NCBI GenBank assembly: GCA_017558005.1
Contig: JAFYWN010000003.1
Span: 1-64,000, forward strand
Direction of reading: 5' to 3'
Length of the DNA stretch: 64,000 nucleotides
DNA from: Kiritimatiellia bacterium
Lineage (GTDB): Bacteria > Verrucomicrobiota > Kiritimatiellia > RFP12 > DVOR01
The notes beneath the pieces were generated by a model. That model had not been told where the DNA came from, made no database searches, and saw only the letters and a list, made by a program, of their open reading frames with translations. This document shows, piece by piece, positions 29,202 to 37,308 of the stretch; position 1 is the first letter of the stretch, and each line of letters starts with the position of its first letter. A program made the position numbers and the translations under genes.

Positions 29202-29269
29202 TTTAGTGTGCGTGGAGAGGAGACATTTAAAAGACCATTTTCTCGGTAATTCGCTATACGTGTGACACA

Positions 29270-29382
29270 CCAAACGACGGGGACACCCCGAACTCCGCAA
29301 ATGCGCCCTTACCGAAGGTGCGGGGATCACCCCCACTCTCTGAAGCGAGGGGTTCGGGGAGCGCAGCGTCCCCGTCGTTTGG
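29270..29382. repeat. large inverted repeat ahead of guaA
   Basis: 15-nt arms CCAAACGACGGGGAC (29270-29284) and its exact complement (29368-29382) enclose 83 nt. A second inner pair, CCCCGAA/TTCGGGG, extends the stem. Element B keeps only the right arm, so the long hairpin is specific to copy A. Confidence 0.8.
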
Positions 29383-29490
29383 AGCCTCTCTGGAGAGCGG
29401 GTGGCGGAGAGGTGGTGGCAGGCGGGGGTGTTTACAAGAATTTAGATATGAATAAAGGTTGTAAAAAAGATATATGCGTGGAAATCTTTT

Positions 29491-29499
29491 TGCTATAAT
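29491..29499 (+). promoter_or_regulatory. extended -10 promoter of guaA
   Basis: TGC-TATAAT is a perfect -10 with the TGn extension, ending 27 nt before the guaA ATG. No -35 is needed or seen. Confidence 0.75.
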
Positions 29500-29526
29500 T
29501 TCTGGCAATCTCAACAAGGAGCAGTT

Positions 29527-30789
29527 ATGCAACAGGATATGATTGTTGTTATTGATCTCGGCAGTGAAAACACAACACGCATTGCCCGAGACATTCGCGC
29601 CCTCGGTGTTTATTCCGAAATTCACCCGCATGACTTAACTGCAGAACAGCTTGCCGCGCTCCCGAATGTGCGCGGTTTTGTTTTTGCTAAGGGCCCCAAT
29701 CGTGCTTATGAAGGCCAGGTGGTGGAACCCTCCGCTGCGATGCTTGATTCCGGACTTCCTGCACTCACGACCGAAGGCCCCGTCCCAACGCTTGATGAGC
29801 TCAAGCCGTTCATTTTCGACACGTGCAAAGCCTCTCCCAACTGGAACATGGAGAACTTCATCGCCGACCAGGTGGAACTGATTCGCCGTCAGGTGGGCGA
29901 CCGCAAGGTCTTGCTCGCACTTTCTGGTGGTGTGGATAGCTCCGTGGTGGCAGCAATGCTCATCCGTGCAATCGGCAAGCAGTTGACCTGTGTTCACGTC
30001 AATCACGGTCTCCTCCGTAAGGGTGAGCCTGAGCAGGTGGTGAATGTGTTCGGCAAGGAACTCGGTGCGAACCTCGTTTATGTGGATGCGACCGACCGCT
30101 TCCTCGATAAGCTCGCTGGCGTCGCAGATCCCGAACAGAAGCGTAAGGTTATCGGTGCTGAATTCATCCGCGTCTTCGAAGAAGAAGCGCGTAAGCTGGA
30201 TGGCATCGCATTTCTCGGTCAGGGCACCATTTATCCCGATATCATCGAATCTGGTACGAAGACCGTGAAGTGCGTGAAGAGCCACCACAACGTGGGCGGT
30301 TTGCCTGAAGATTTGCAGTTTGAGTTGGTCGAGCCGCTCAAGATGCTCTTCAAGGACGAAGTTCGTGCGTGTGGCGTGGCCCTCGGTTTGCCTGAAGCGA
30401 TGGTCTATCGTCAGCCCTTCCCGGGTCCGGGTCTCGGGGTGCGTTGCCTTGGTGCAATCACGCGTGACCGCCTCGAAGCTCTCCGCGAATCGGATGCAAT
30501 CCTTCGTGAAGAGTTTGACAAGGCTGGCCTCCGCGGCAAGGTGTGGCAGTACTTTACGGCGATTCCCGACATCCGTTCGGTGGGTGTCCGCGATGGTAAG
30601 CGCGCCTTTGAATGGCCGTGCATCCTCCGTGCCGTGAATACGGTGGACGCCATGACCGCTACGGTGGAACGCCTCGACTGGGAATTGATGGAGCGCATCA
30701 CTGCTCGTATCACCGCAGAAGTGCCTGGCATCAACCGCGTGCTCGTGGATATCACGCCGAAACCCACTGGCACCATCGAATGGGAATAA
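29527..30789 (+). CDS. guaA: GMP synthase with degenerate glutamine amidotransferase domain
   Basis: GMP synthase converts XMP to GMP with ATP and ammonia. This copy has 420 residues against ~515-525 usually. The ATP-pyrophosphatase domain is intact (SGGVDS, 133-138; GQGTIYPDIIES; KSHHNVGGLP), as is the C-terminal dimerisation domain ending KPTGTIEWE. The N-terminal class I glutaminase domain is cut to ~100 residues. Its first strands remain (IVVIDLGSENTTRIAR), but after DSGLPALTTEG the sequence jumps to the equivalent of the domain's end (FIFDTC), removing the Cys nucleophile loop and the His-Glu pair; the usual SGGP reads AKGP. The only Cys in this part aligns to a non-catalytic position. 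The enzyme should therefore use free ammonia or a separate glutaminase subunit. AAGGAG precedes the ATG; a terminator follows. Confidence 0.93.
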   Translation: MQQDMIVVIDLGSENTTRIARDIRALGVYSEIHPHDLTAEQLAALPNVRGFVFAKGPNRAYEGQVVEPSAAMLDSGLPALTTEGPVPTLDELKPFIFDTCKASPNWNMENFIADQVELIRRQVGDRKVLLALSGGVDSSVVAAMLIRAIGKQLTCVHVNHGLLRKGEPEQVVNVFGKELGANLVYVDATDRFLDKLAGVADPEQKRKVIGAEFIRVFEEEARKLDGIAFLGQGTIYPDIIESGTKTVKCVKSHHNVGGLPEDLQFELVEPLKMLFKDEVRACGVALGLPEAMVYRQPFPGPGLGVRCLGAITRDRLEALRESDAILREEFDKAGLRGKVWQYFTAIPDIRSVGVRDGKRAFEWPCILRAVNTVDAMTATVERLDWELMERITARITAEVPGINRVLVDITPKPTGTIEWE

Positions 30790-30817
30790 GCCCCCTTCGA
30801 TTCCAAAATCACAAAAG

Positions 30818-30841
30818 AGCCGCCCCTCAGGCGGCTTTTTT
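30818..30841 (+). terminator. guaA terminator
   Basis: AGCCGCC-cctca-GGCGGCT stem followed by T6, 28 nt after the stop codon. Confidence 0.92.
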
Positions 30842-30993
30842 GTTGCACTATACCTTTTACTATGGTTGCGAACACTGAAGATGCTTTGGGGTAGGTGCAA
30901 CGACATCTTACGCGGATAAGGTGATACAAACAGAAAATCATTGGAGCAGAGGGCGATGACGCGGCGGGGTTTTTAAGGGTGTAAAAAAAGGGT

Positions 30994-31023
30994 TTGACAG
31001 TGAGGGGGCGGGTTTGATATTGT
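30994..31023 (+). promoter_or_regulatory. promoter of tRNA-Ser
   Basis: A perfect -35 TTGACA (30994-30999) with an 18-nt spacer and TATTGT (31018-31023), about 30 nt before the tRNA 5' end. Confidence 0.75.
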
Positions 31024-31053
31024 ATGCGCACTTCAGCGGACACGATTAATTTT

Positions 31054-31148
<95 letters not shown>

Positions 31149-31180
31149 TTGTCTGCAACATTCTGGGCACCAGAAAAGAA

Positions 31181-31212
31181 AGAGAAATCCGTTTTTCGCG
31201 GGTTTCTTTTTT
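31181..31212 (+). terminator. terminator after tRNA-Ser
   Basis: GAAATCCG/CGGGTTTC (one G-T pair) with a T-rich loop, followed by six T. The rest of the 303-nt gap to the next gene holds that gene's promoter and nothing else recognised. Confidence 0.7.
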
Positions 31213-31375
31213 GTTTTTAAGGGTGGAACTTTTGCAATGCGTCGGCGCGCATTTTGGGGGCGAAAAGGGAGCGGTTCTCGGGACGTGTGCGCGACGCAAG
31301 TGATAGGAGAGGGCAAAAAGGGGTAAATTTAGGTCGCTTTTTTCATGTTTTTTCTCTTTTTCAGTGAATCGTGAC

Positions 31376-31404
31376 TTGCAGAGGATGAAATTGCTTGCTA
31401 TTAT
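31376..31404 (+). promoter_or_regulatory. promoter of the FecR-like gene
   Basis: TTGCAG (31376-31381), a 17-nt spacer, and TATTAT (31399-31404) with the extended TGC. Confidence 0.6.
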
Positions 31405-31448
31405 AGATAGCAGATAATTATCTTCTCGTTTCAGAAAGGAGCCTTAAA

Positions 31449-32423
31449 ATGGTTCGGAATACGATGTTAGCGACGGTGCTCGGCGTTATGTTGGGCGCGA
31501 CGGTGGTTTACGCACAGGATGTGGTTGAGGAACAGATGGTGCGCTTTGAACCAGCGGTTCAGGTCATTGGCCTTGAGAATGGCGGTTTGACCGTTTTGAA
31601 GCCGGGCGAAAAGAGTGCAACGCCTGGTGTTTCGTATAAGGCATATCCTTACGGTTCGGTTTTTGAAGTGGCAGCGGGCGTGAAGTGCCGTCTGCGCTTT
31701 TCTGATTTAACGTACGCCGTGGTGCGTGGTCCTGCGAAGTTGACGCCTGTCGTCTCTGATATGTTCCGCAAGGTCGTCTTGGACGTGGCCTATGGTGATG
31801 TGAACTTCTCCGTGGACAAGCGCGCACAGGCAGGTCAGTTCACGGTGGTGACGCCGATGGGCTCCTTTACCTCGTTGCAAGGCACCTCTCGTCTGCACGT
31901 GGGTAAGATTACCTCCGAAGTGGTGGGCGAAGATGACTTCTCCTTCCGCACGCTTTCGGGTACGGCAGTGTTTGGTGGTCTCCACTATAAGATGGCGGGG
32001 ATGACGCAGGCCAATGCCTTCGTTTCTGGCGATGAAATCAAGGAAACGGCAACGGGCAAGGTCTTCCGCGACACCTGCATTGAGGGCGTTTCTGGCGAAG
32101 TGGCCACGGAAATCCCGATGGGTGCGGACAAGAAGATTGATTTTTCGTTGACGCCTGGCGCCGTGGTGAAAATTACGCGTGCTAAGCAGCCTGGTTCTAA
32201 TAATTGGGTAGTCTCCGTTCTGACGCTCTTCGCAAATGGTGCGGCGCAGAATTACTTCTGCTATGTGGAAGGTCGTAGCGCAGAGTATGCGACTGGCGAC
32301 TTGCTGAGTGAAGTGCTTCCTGAAGAAGACGAGGATGGCGAAGGCGAGGGCGAAGAGGCCGACGATTCCGATAGCTCGGATGCGAGTGATGGCCTGGACG
32401 ATTTTGGCGATGAAGAGCTCTAA
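31449..32423 (+). CDS. exported FecR-like domain protein with acidic tail
   Basis: 324 residues with a signal peptide (MVRNTMLATVLGVMLGATVVYA). AAAGGAG lies 7 nt upstream of the ATG. The middle (~residues 60-165) reads like a FecR-type beta domain: YGSVFEVAAG, LRFSD, GDVNFSVDKRA, FTVVTPMGSFTSLQGTSRLHV. In FecR proteins this domain senses or assembles periplasmic partners, but here no adjacent sigma factor or TonB receptor gene exists, so that role is not supported. The last ~35 residues are almost all Glu, Asp, Gly and Ser and may bind cations or be disordered. It is followed after 60 nt by the PpiD-like gene. The FecR assignment is by motif flavour only. Confidence 0.5.
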   Translation: MVRNTMLATVLGVMLGATVVYAQDVVEEQMVRFEPAVQVIGLENGGLTVLKPGEKSATPGVSYKAYPYGSVFEVAAGVKCRLRFSDLTYAVVRGPAKLTPVVSDMFRKVVLDVAYGDVNFSVDKRAQAGQFTVVTPMGSFTSLQGTSRLHVGKITSEVVGEDDFSFRTLSGTAVFGGLHYKMAGMTQANAFVSGDEIKETATGKVFRDTCIEGVSGEVATEIPMGADKKIDFSLTPGAVVKITRAKQPGSNNWVVSVLTLFANGAAQNYFCYVEGRSAEYATGDLLSEVLPEEDEDGEGEGEEADDSDSSDASDGLDDFGDEEL

Positions 32424-32483
32424 TGGTGTGAGCAGTCTGCAATCGCTATTTTATTATTAAAGTAACAACCAAGTACAAATCAA

Positions 32484-34172
32484 ATGTTTATCTATCATTT
32501 CTCTCGTCTCATTAAGAGTAAGTTGTTGTGGGGCTTTTTGGCCCTGTTGATGGTGTTCGCATTCGTGGTGATGGATTCTTGTTCCGGTTCTTCGGGACAG
32601 ACGGACACCTCGGCTGGTTATTTGGGTGACAGCGCAATTTCTCGCAAGGTAATGGAAGATGCCGCGCAGGTGGTGACGACGGCGAATAGCCAGGCTTCGT
32701 TCTATCTGCCGCAGCGCAGCCAGATCTTCGGCGCAGTGGTGCGTGATGGCGCATTCGGCGTGGAAGATTGGCCGGCACGTCGTCGTCAGAACTGGAAGGT
32801 CATCGCAGCACGTGAAGTGGCCGTGCGCAACGGCATTGAAGCAAGCGTGACTTGCGGTAATCATGTGCTCGAAACTATGTTCGCAGGTTCGAATGGCGTG
32901 TTCAATCCTGACCGCTATCGCGCCTTCCTCGCAGCCAATCAGTATTCGAAGTCGGCACTTTTTGAAGCCACCTTCGCAAATACGTGGTTGCCGGCGCAGG
33001 TCGTGACCATGGGCGTGTTCAATGCGGTCGGTTGGGTCTCGCCGATGGAACTCGATTTCGCCCTTGAAACGAACTACGACACCACCACTGCTTACGCCGC
33101 TTCGCTCAAAAACACCCTCCAGGCTGATACCATCGCCGTCACGGATGAAGAATTGAAGAAGTGGTATGATGAACATCAGGAAGACTATCGTCAGCCTGAA
33201 CAGCGTGTGATTGCTTACGCAGAACTGCCCGCCGAAACCTTCGCAGCCAAGATCGTGGTTGACGACATGGACGCCATGCAGTACTACGATGATAACAATG
33301 ACGAATTCAAGGGCACTGGCACCAATGCTACCAAGGTGCTCCCCTTCGATGAGGTGAAGGAACAGGCCATCGCCAAGGTGAAGGCTCGTCGCGCTCTTGA
33401 AGAAGCCCTCCTTTTCGCAAACGAAACCCTCGTGGCTGAAGCACAGACCAAGACCTTCGCTGAAGCGGCTAAGGCTTATGGCGAAATCAAGCACGCCACC
33501 GTGCGTTCGGATCGTCCCTTCGGCTTCCAGAATGCTCAGGATGTCATCGCTTCCACCTTTGAAATGGATCCGGCAGAAACGCCCTTCAATGCTGTCTCTG
33601 GTACGGACTGCGTCTACTTCATGAACCTTGAAAAGGTGATCCCGACGGGCATCGCTCCCTTCGAAGAAGTGAAGGATCGCGTGTTGACGGCAGTGCGTCG
33701 CGAACGCTTGACCGCCTCTTTGAAGGAAAAGGGCGCCACCATTCGCACGGCACTCGCTGCTGAACTTGCCAAGGGCACCGCCTTTGATGCCGCAGTGGCC
33801 GCTTGCAAGGTGGATGGTCTTACCGCAACCACTGGCATGACCTTCGTGCTCAATGACGCCGCTAAGCTTGACATTCCCTACCGCGCAGAAGTCACTGAAG
33901 CCGTTGCAAATCTCGGCGTGAAGGCTCTCTCTGAAGCAGTGATTACCAGCGCAGATGACATCGTGCTCGTGTATGTGGCCGACCGCAAGGCGGGTGACAT
34001 GCTCGCAAAAACGACCGCAAAGGCTCAGACCATGCAGGGTCTCGCTTGGCCGATGCAGTTCCGCACGACCACCGACTGGATGAATTGGAACCTCAATCGC
34101 GAACCTCCGACGGTTGATGGCAAGCGTCCGGTCCTCGATGAAGAAGTGGCAGATGACATCGACGAAGAATAA
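32484..34172 (+). CDS. PpiD/SurA-like membrane-anchored periplasmic folding factor
   Basis: 562 residues. A short basic cytoplasmic start (MFIYHFSRLIKSK), one membrane segment (~14-31) and a long exported part give the layout of PpiD. The residues after the anchor (RKVMEDAAQVV...GNHVLETMF...FNPDRYRAFLAANQYSK) fit the SurA_N/PpiD chaperone region, with the typical block 'F-x-x-D-R-Y...FL'. The later part is helical, with repeated EVK(D/E)xxxxxVxxxR segments. No convincing parvulin active-site block (RHIL, GG.LG, FG.H) is seen, so it is probably a chaperone without prolyl isomerase activity. No Shine-Dalgarno sequence precedes the ATG. It may be read through from the FecR-like gene 60 nt upstream. 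Confidence 0.6.
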   Translation: MFIYHFSRLIKSKLLWGFLALLMVFAFVVMDSCSGSSGQTDTSAGYLGDSAISRKVMEDAAQVVTTANSQASFYLPQRSQIFGAVVRDGAFGVEDWPARRRQNWKVIAAREVAVRNGIEASVTCGNHVLETMFAGSNGVFNPDRYRAFLAANQYSKSALFEATFANTWLPAQVVTMGVFNAVGWVSPMELDFALETNYDTTTAYAASLKNTLQADTIAVTDEELKKWYDEHQEDYRQPEQRVIAYAELPAETFAAKIVVDDMDAMQYYDDNNDEFKGTGTNATKVLPFDEVKEQAIAKVKARRALEEALLFANETLVAEAQTKTFAEAAKAYGEIKHATVRSDRPFGFQNAQDVIASTFEMDPAETPFNAVSGTDCVYFMNLEKVIPTGIAPFEEVKDRVLTAVRRERLTASLKEKGATIRTALAAELAKGTAFDAAVAACKVDGLTATTGMTFVLNDAAKLDIPYRAEVTEAVANLGVKALSEAVITSADDIVLVYVADRKAGDMLAKTTAKAQTMQGLAWPMQFRTTTDWMNWNLNREPPTVDGKRPVLDEEVADDIDEE

Positions 34173-34194
34173 GTCTTCGGAAATGACAAACAAG

Positions 34195-34226
34195 AGCGGC
34201 GTCCAAGGGGATGCCGCTTTTGTTTT
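34195..34226 (+). terminator. terminator after the PpiD-like gene
   Basis: AGCGGCGTCC/GGATGCCGCT (one G-T pair) with a 4-nt loop, followed by TTTTGTTTTATT. Confidence 0.88.
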
Positions 34227-34280
34227 ATTCCCCTACATGAGGCGCGGATGAGGCGTAAGGAAGGAGGAGAAACTCAGACC

Positions 34281-34373
34281 ATTATCTGCCGAACTTCATG
34301 CACACTGGTGAAAGAGGGGTGGGCAACACGAGATACGATGTGGAGCATTACTTGCCGAACTTCGCGCACACTG
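34281..34373 (+). repeat. pair of 27-nt direct repeats in the pheT upstream region
   Basis: ATTATCTGCCGAACTTCATG... (34281-34307) and ATTACTTGCCGAACTTCGCG... (34347-34373) agree at 23 of 27 positions, 66 nt apart. They sit in the 456-nt gap before pheT, which holds no supported gene. A 69-codon ORF there has no ribosome site. Confidence 0.6.
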
Positions 34374-34564
34374 AAGGAAGAAGGAGGGGAGTCGTGAGGG
34401 AGTTGCGCGGCAGAGGGGGAAGCTGCATTCCTAAGGATTTCGGGAGCGGCTTACGTGCAGAACAGTGGGATTGCGGTGGGCAGAATGGTGATTTTCTGCT
34501 TTTTTAGGGTTGATTTGGTGTGCTTCTAACGGCTTTTTCGTTTCCTTAATAGTAGGAAATGTGT

Positions 34565-34601
34565 TAGAATAAATGCGATTTTACCACGGGAAGGCCGTGG
34601 T
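34565..34601 (+). promoter_or_regulatory. pheT -10 element and leader hairpin
   Basis: TAGAAT (34565-34570) is followed by a 7-bp hairpin ACCACGG-gaagg-CCGTGGT (34583-34601) that would form near the 5' end of the mRNA, 28 nt before the start codon. No leader peptide or T-box sequence is evident. Confidence 0.4.
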
Positions 34602-34628
34602 TTGGATGAAGAAGATTTGGAGAGCGTG

Positions 34629-37049
34629 ATGCGCGTACCCTTAAGTTGGCTGAATGAATTTGTAGATTTGCGTGATCAGACCGTGCAGAATGTGTCCGAT
34701 TTGCTCACCTTTTCCGGCGTGGAAGTAGAAGCAATCGAAACGACCGGAACGGTTTTAGATGAACACTTTGTGGTGGGTGAAATCATCGCGTGTGAAGATC
34801 ACCCGAACTCCGACCACTTGCATATTTGTAAGGTAAACGCAGGCTCCGAAACGTTTCAGGTGGTCTGTGGTGCGCCGAATGCACGCGTGGGTGTGAAGTC
34901 GCCTTTGGCAAAGATTGGCGCAAAGATGCCGGGCCCGGATGGATTTGAGATTAAGAAGGGCAAGTTGCGCGGCGTGGAGAGCTTCGGTATGCTCTGCTCG
35001 AAGGACGAGCTTGGCCTCGGTGGCGCACATGATGGCATTTGGGAATTGCCTGAAACGGCTGAACCTGGCGCCGCAATTCAACCCTTCATGCCGAAGGCTG
35101 ATGTCGTTTATGATTTGGAAATCACCTGGAACCGTCCGGACTGCCTCTCGGTGCGTGGCATTGCGCGTGAACTCTCTGCTTTGTTGAATCGTCCGCTGAA
35201 GACGCCCGATGTGAGCTTCCCCGAAACGGGTGCTGATGTAAATACGCTCGCAGCGGTGCGTGTGGATGCGCCTGATTTGTGTCCGCGTTACACGGCTCGC
35301 GTCGTGACGGGCTTGGATCCCAATGCTCCGACGCCGGAGTGGATGGTGGAACGTCTCGAAATGTGCGGTCAGCGTTCGTTGGGCCTCGCGGTGGACGTGA
35401 CCAACTATGTGATGCTTGAATTGGGCCAGCCGCTTCATGCCTTTGACCACACCACGCTGAAGGATAACACGATTGTGGTGCGTCGCGCTGCAGAAGGTGA
35501 AGTGCTCCGCACGTTGGATGGTGTGGATCGCACCTTAAATCCCTCCATGCTCGTGATTGCTGATACCGAACGCGCCACCGCAGTGGCGGGTATCATGGGT
35601 GGCGAAGAGACTGAAGTCGCCACAGGCACGGGCACCATCTTGCTTGAATCTGCACTCTTTGATGCGGCCAGCATTAAGTTCACAGCCACGGCATTGGGCA
35701 TGGCTTCTGAAGCGACCTATCGTTTTGCCCGTGGCGTTGACCGCGATTTGGCAGATGAAGCTAGCCGTCGTGCGATTTCCCTTTTGGTGAAATACGGTGG
35801 CGCCACTGCATGCACGGGTGTGATTGATGCAGACTTCCGCGACCGCACGCCAATTGATGTCTCGCTCTCCTACCAGCGCGTGAACGAAGTGATTGGTGTG
35901 GAAATCCCTGCAGAAAAGGTGGATTCTATTCTCACCTCGCTTGGCATTGAAAAGATTTCTGGGGATGAAGCGGGCGCAGTATTCCGTAGCCCGTCGTGGC
36001 GTTATGACGTGACCCTCCCCGCAGACTTGATTGAAGAAGTGACGCGCATGAATGGCTTGGATGCCATCCCGACGCAACTTCCCACGCTCGCAGCGGTCTC
36101 GCAGTTGCCCGAAACGAGCTTCCGCGCGAAGAAGGCGGTGCGCCATGCACTTCTGAGCCTGAGCTTCACGGAAGCAATGCACTACTCCTTCCTCTCGAAG
36201 ACCGAGCTGGACGCCTTTGATCCTGAAGTAAAGAATCGCTTGGTGATTCCGAATCCTGTTTCGGCAGATTACGGCGTCTTGCGCGATTCGCTCTTGCCGC
36301 AGTTGATGGGTTCGCTCGGTCGCAATGCGGCACGTCAGACCGAAAGTTGCGCGCTCTTTGAAATTGGTCGCGTCTTCTCTGTGAATGCGAAGACGGGCAA
36401 GCCTGAAGAAGGCGAACGCGTCTCGCTCGGTTTGATGGGGCCCTTCGGCCGTGATGCGCTGTCGCGTCGTGCGCCGGTGAGCGATGAAGAGGCGATTTTG
36501 TGGTTGAAGGGTGCGATCGAGGCGCTTTGTGCCAAACTGCACGCACCGCGTTTTGGTTTCTTCCCCGTGGCACACCCTGCATTTGCGAAGGGTTATGCCG
36601 TAGAAATTTGCGTGGGTAAAAAGCGCGTGGGCTTGATGGGTGCGGCGAGTGCCGCAGTGCGCCATCGCTACCGTTTGAACACGCCCATGGTGGTGGCCGA
36701 ACTGGATATGGATCAGCTCACGAAGGGGCTTGATGCATTGCCGCGCTTGAAGCCGGTCCCTCAATTCCCTGCAAGCCGTAAGGATATTGCCTTTATTGCC
36801 CCGGATGATTTGGCACATGAAACAGTTGTGAAGACCATTCGAAAAGCTGCACCTGCGGAATTGACCGACATTGCACTCTTTGATATCTTTACTTCGAAGG
36901 CAATCGGTGCAGGGAAGCGTTCCATGGGGTACACCCTTGAATTCCGTTCTGCGGAACGTACGCTTCGCGATGCCGAAGTAAATGCCGCTTTCGCTAAGAT
37001 TGTTGAGGCGTTGAAGCGCGACCTCGGCGTTGAAGTTCGCGAAAGCTAA
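34629..37049 (+). CDS. pheT: phenylalanyl-tRNA synthetase beta subunit
   Basis: 806 residues, the normal length of bacterial PheT, which with PheS charges tRNA-Phe. The start MRVPLSWLNEFVDL is the family's canonical N-terminus. GGAG lies 6 nt upstream, so this ATG is chosen over one 27 nt earlier. Domains in order: N-terminal strand and EMAP-type tRNA-binding domain (~40-150, with NSDHLHICKVN and GAPNAR), B3/B4 editing domain (~205-375, DVTNYVMLELGQPLHAFD, GIMGGEETEV), B5 domain (~400-470), the catalytic-like fold (TEAMHYSFLS) and the C-terminal anticodon-binding FDX-ACB domain (PQFPASRKDIAF...LRDAEV). pheS is not adjacent, so the usual pheST operon is split here. Confidence 0.97.
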   Translation: MRVPLSWLNEFVDLRDQTVQNVSDLLTFSGVEVEAIETTGTVLDEHFVVGEIIACEDHPNSDHLHICKVNAGSETFQVVCGAPNARVGVKSPLAKIGAKMPGPDGFEIKKGKLRGVESFGMLCSKDELGLGGAHDGIWELPETAEPGAAIQPFMPKADVVYDLEITWNRPDCLSVRGIARELSALLNRPLKTPDVSFPETGADVNTLAAVRVDAPDLCPRYTARVVTGLDPNAPTPEWMVERLEMCGQRSLGLAVDVTNYVMLELGQPLHAFDHTTLKDNTIVVRRAAEGEVLRTLDGVDRTLNPSMLVIADTERATAVAGIMGGEETEVATGTGTILLESALFDAASIKFTATALGMASEATYRFARGVDRDLADEASRRAISLLVKYGGATACTGVIDADFRDRTPIDVSLSYQRVNEVIGVEIPAEKVDSILTSLGIEKISGDEAGAVFRSPSWRYDVTLPADLIEEVTRMNGLDAIPTQLPTLAAVSQLPETSFRAKKAVRHALLSLSFTEAMHYSFLSKTELDAFDPEVKNRLVIPNPVSADYGVLRDSLLPQLMGSLGRNAARQTESCALFEIGRVFSVNAKTGKPEEGERVSLGLMGPFGRDALSRRAPVSDEEAILWLKGAIEALCAKLHAPRFGFFPVAHPAFAKGYAVEICVGKKRVGLMGAASAAVRHRYRLNTPMVVAELDMDQLTKGLDALPRLKPVPQFPASRKDIAFIAPDDLAHETVVKTIRKAAPAELTDIALFDIFTSKAIGAGKRSMGYTLEFRSAERTLRDAEVNAAFAKIVEALKRDLGVEVRES

Positions 37050-37058
37050 TCACCCATT

Positions 37059-37250
37059 TGCGCGGAAACGCGCGCCGGAAGTGGGCCCTGTCCTAAACGC
37101 GAATTGGCTGAATGTATCTCTGGCCTACATGTTTTTAGGACGGAACCGAACGCAACTCAAAGGCGTGACCTGAGTCGTACCGGAAGGTTGCGGGGCGAGC
37201 TGTCACTTGGATAATCCGGGCTTCCAGAGGTGGAGGCGATACGTCTGGAC
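37059..37250 (+). ncRNA. predicted structured RNA or 5' leader of unknown class
   Basis: The 258-nt gap between pheT and the next gene is rich in nested pairings: a GNRA hairpin GCGCG-GAAA-CGCGC (37060-37073), a closing stem GGAA/TTCC plus GCCC/GGGC (37077-37088 with 37218-37225), the 8-bp stem GTCCTAAA/TTTAGGAC (37090-37097, 37134-37141) enclosing ATGTA/TACAT, CGCAAC/GTTGCG (37151-37156, 37187-37192), and CCAGA/TCTGG (37224-37228, 37244-37248), which competes with the closing stem for two bases. It matches none of the RNAs I can recognise (6S, SRP, RNase P, tmRNA, common riboswitches). It may be an independent RNA or a leader of the downstream gene. Confidence 0.45.
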
Positions 37251-37308
37251 GGGGCTTTTATTTGAACATGATCGGACGCACTGCGTTCGGAAGAAAAGGA
37301 AAAAGACG

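Larger units (their letters stand above)
28711..29382 (+). repeat. 0.7-kb non-coding element, copy A (reads toward guaA)
   Basis: Matches the reverse complement of 47892-48592 over most of its length. The core at about 28885-29215 is close to 90% identical by eye. Contents in order are: two TTATCAACA boxes 11 bp apart (28778-28786, 28789-28797), a diverged AT-rich stretch, a third box (28985-28993) followed by GGTAGTAG, four ~22-bp iterons, the inverted repeat AAATTTCGC-N9-GCGAAATTT (29124-29150), a promoter with overlapping dyad, and a GC-rich end. Small ORFs inside are not conserved between copies, so it is non-coding. It could be a control region, a dispersed repeat or a replication-related element. 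Confidence 0.85.

Noticed and set aside
29288..29305. 15-nt word AACTCCGCAAATGCG shared by the guaA leader hairpin and the dyad at 48826-48840
   Set aside because: In 64 kb a few shared 15-mers are expected by chance, and flanking sequence does not match.
29383..29526. Purine riboswitch in the guaA leader
   Set aside because: The three-helix purine aptamer pattern with its conserved loops is not visible; the structure present is the long inverted repeat.
32457..34193. 578-codon minus-strand ORF opposite the PpiD-like gene
   Set aside because: The plus frame has membrane anchor, expected protein layout and a terminator; the minus frame has none.
34298..34507. 69-codon plus-strand ORF upstream of pheT
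   Set aside because: No ribosome site, no domain, and it overlaps one of the direct repeats.
37059..37250. 6S RNA, SRP RNA, RNase P or tmRNA at this site
   Set aside because: The conserved sequence signatures of each (for example the SRP GGAAG...AGCAG loop pair or the RNase P GAGGAAAGUCC block) were looked for and not found; only generic structure remains.
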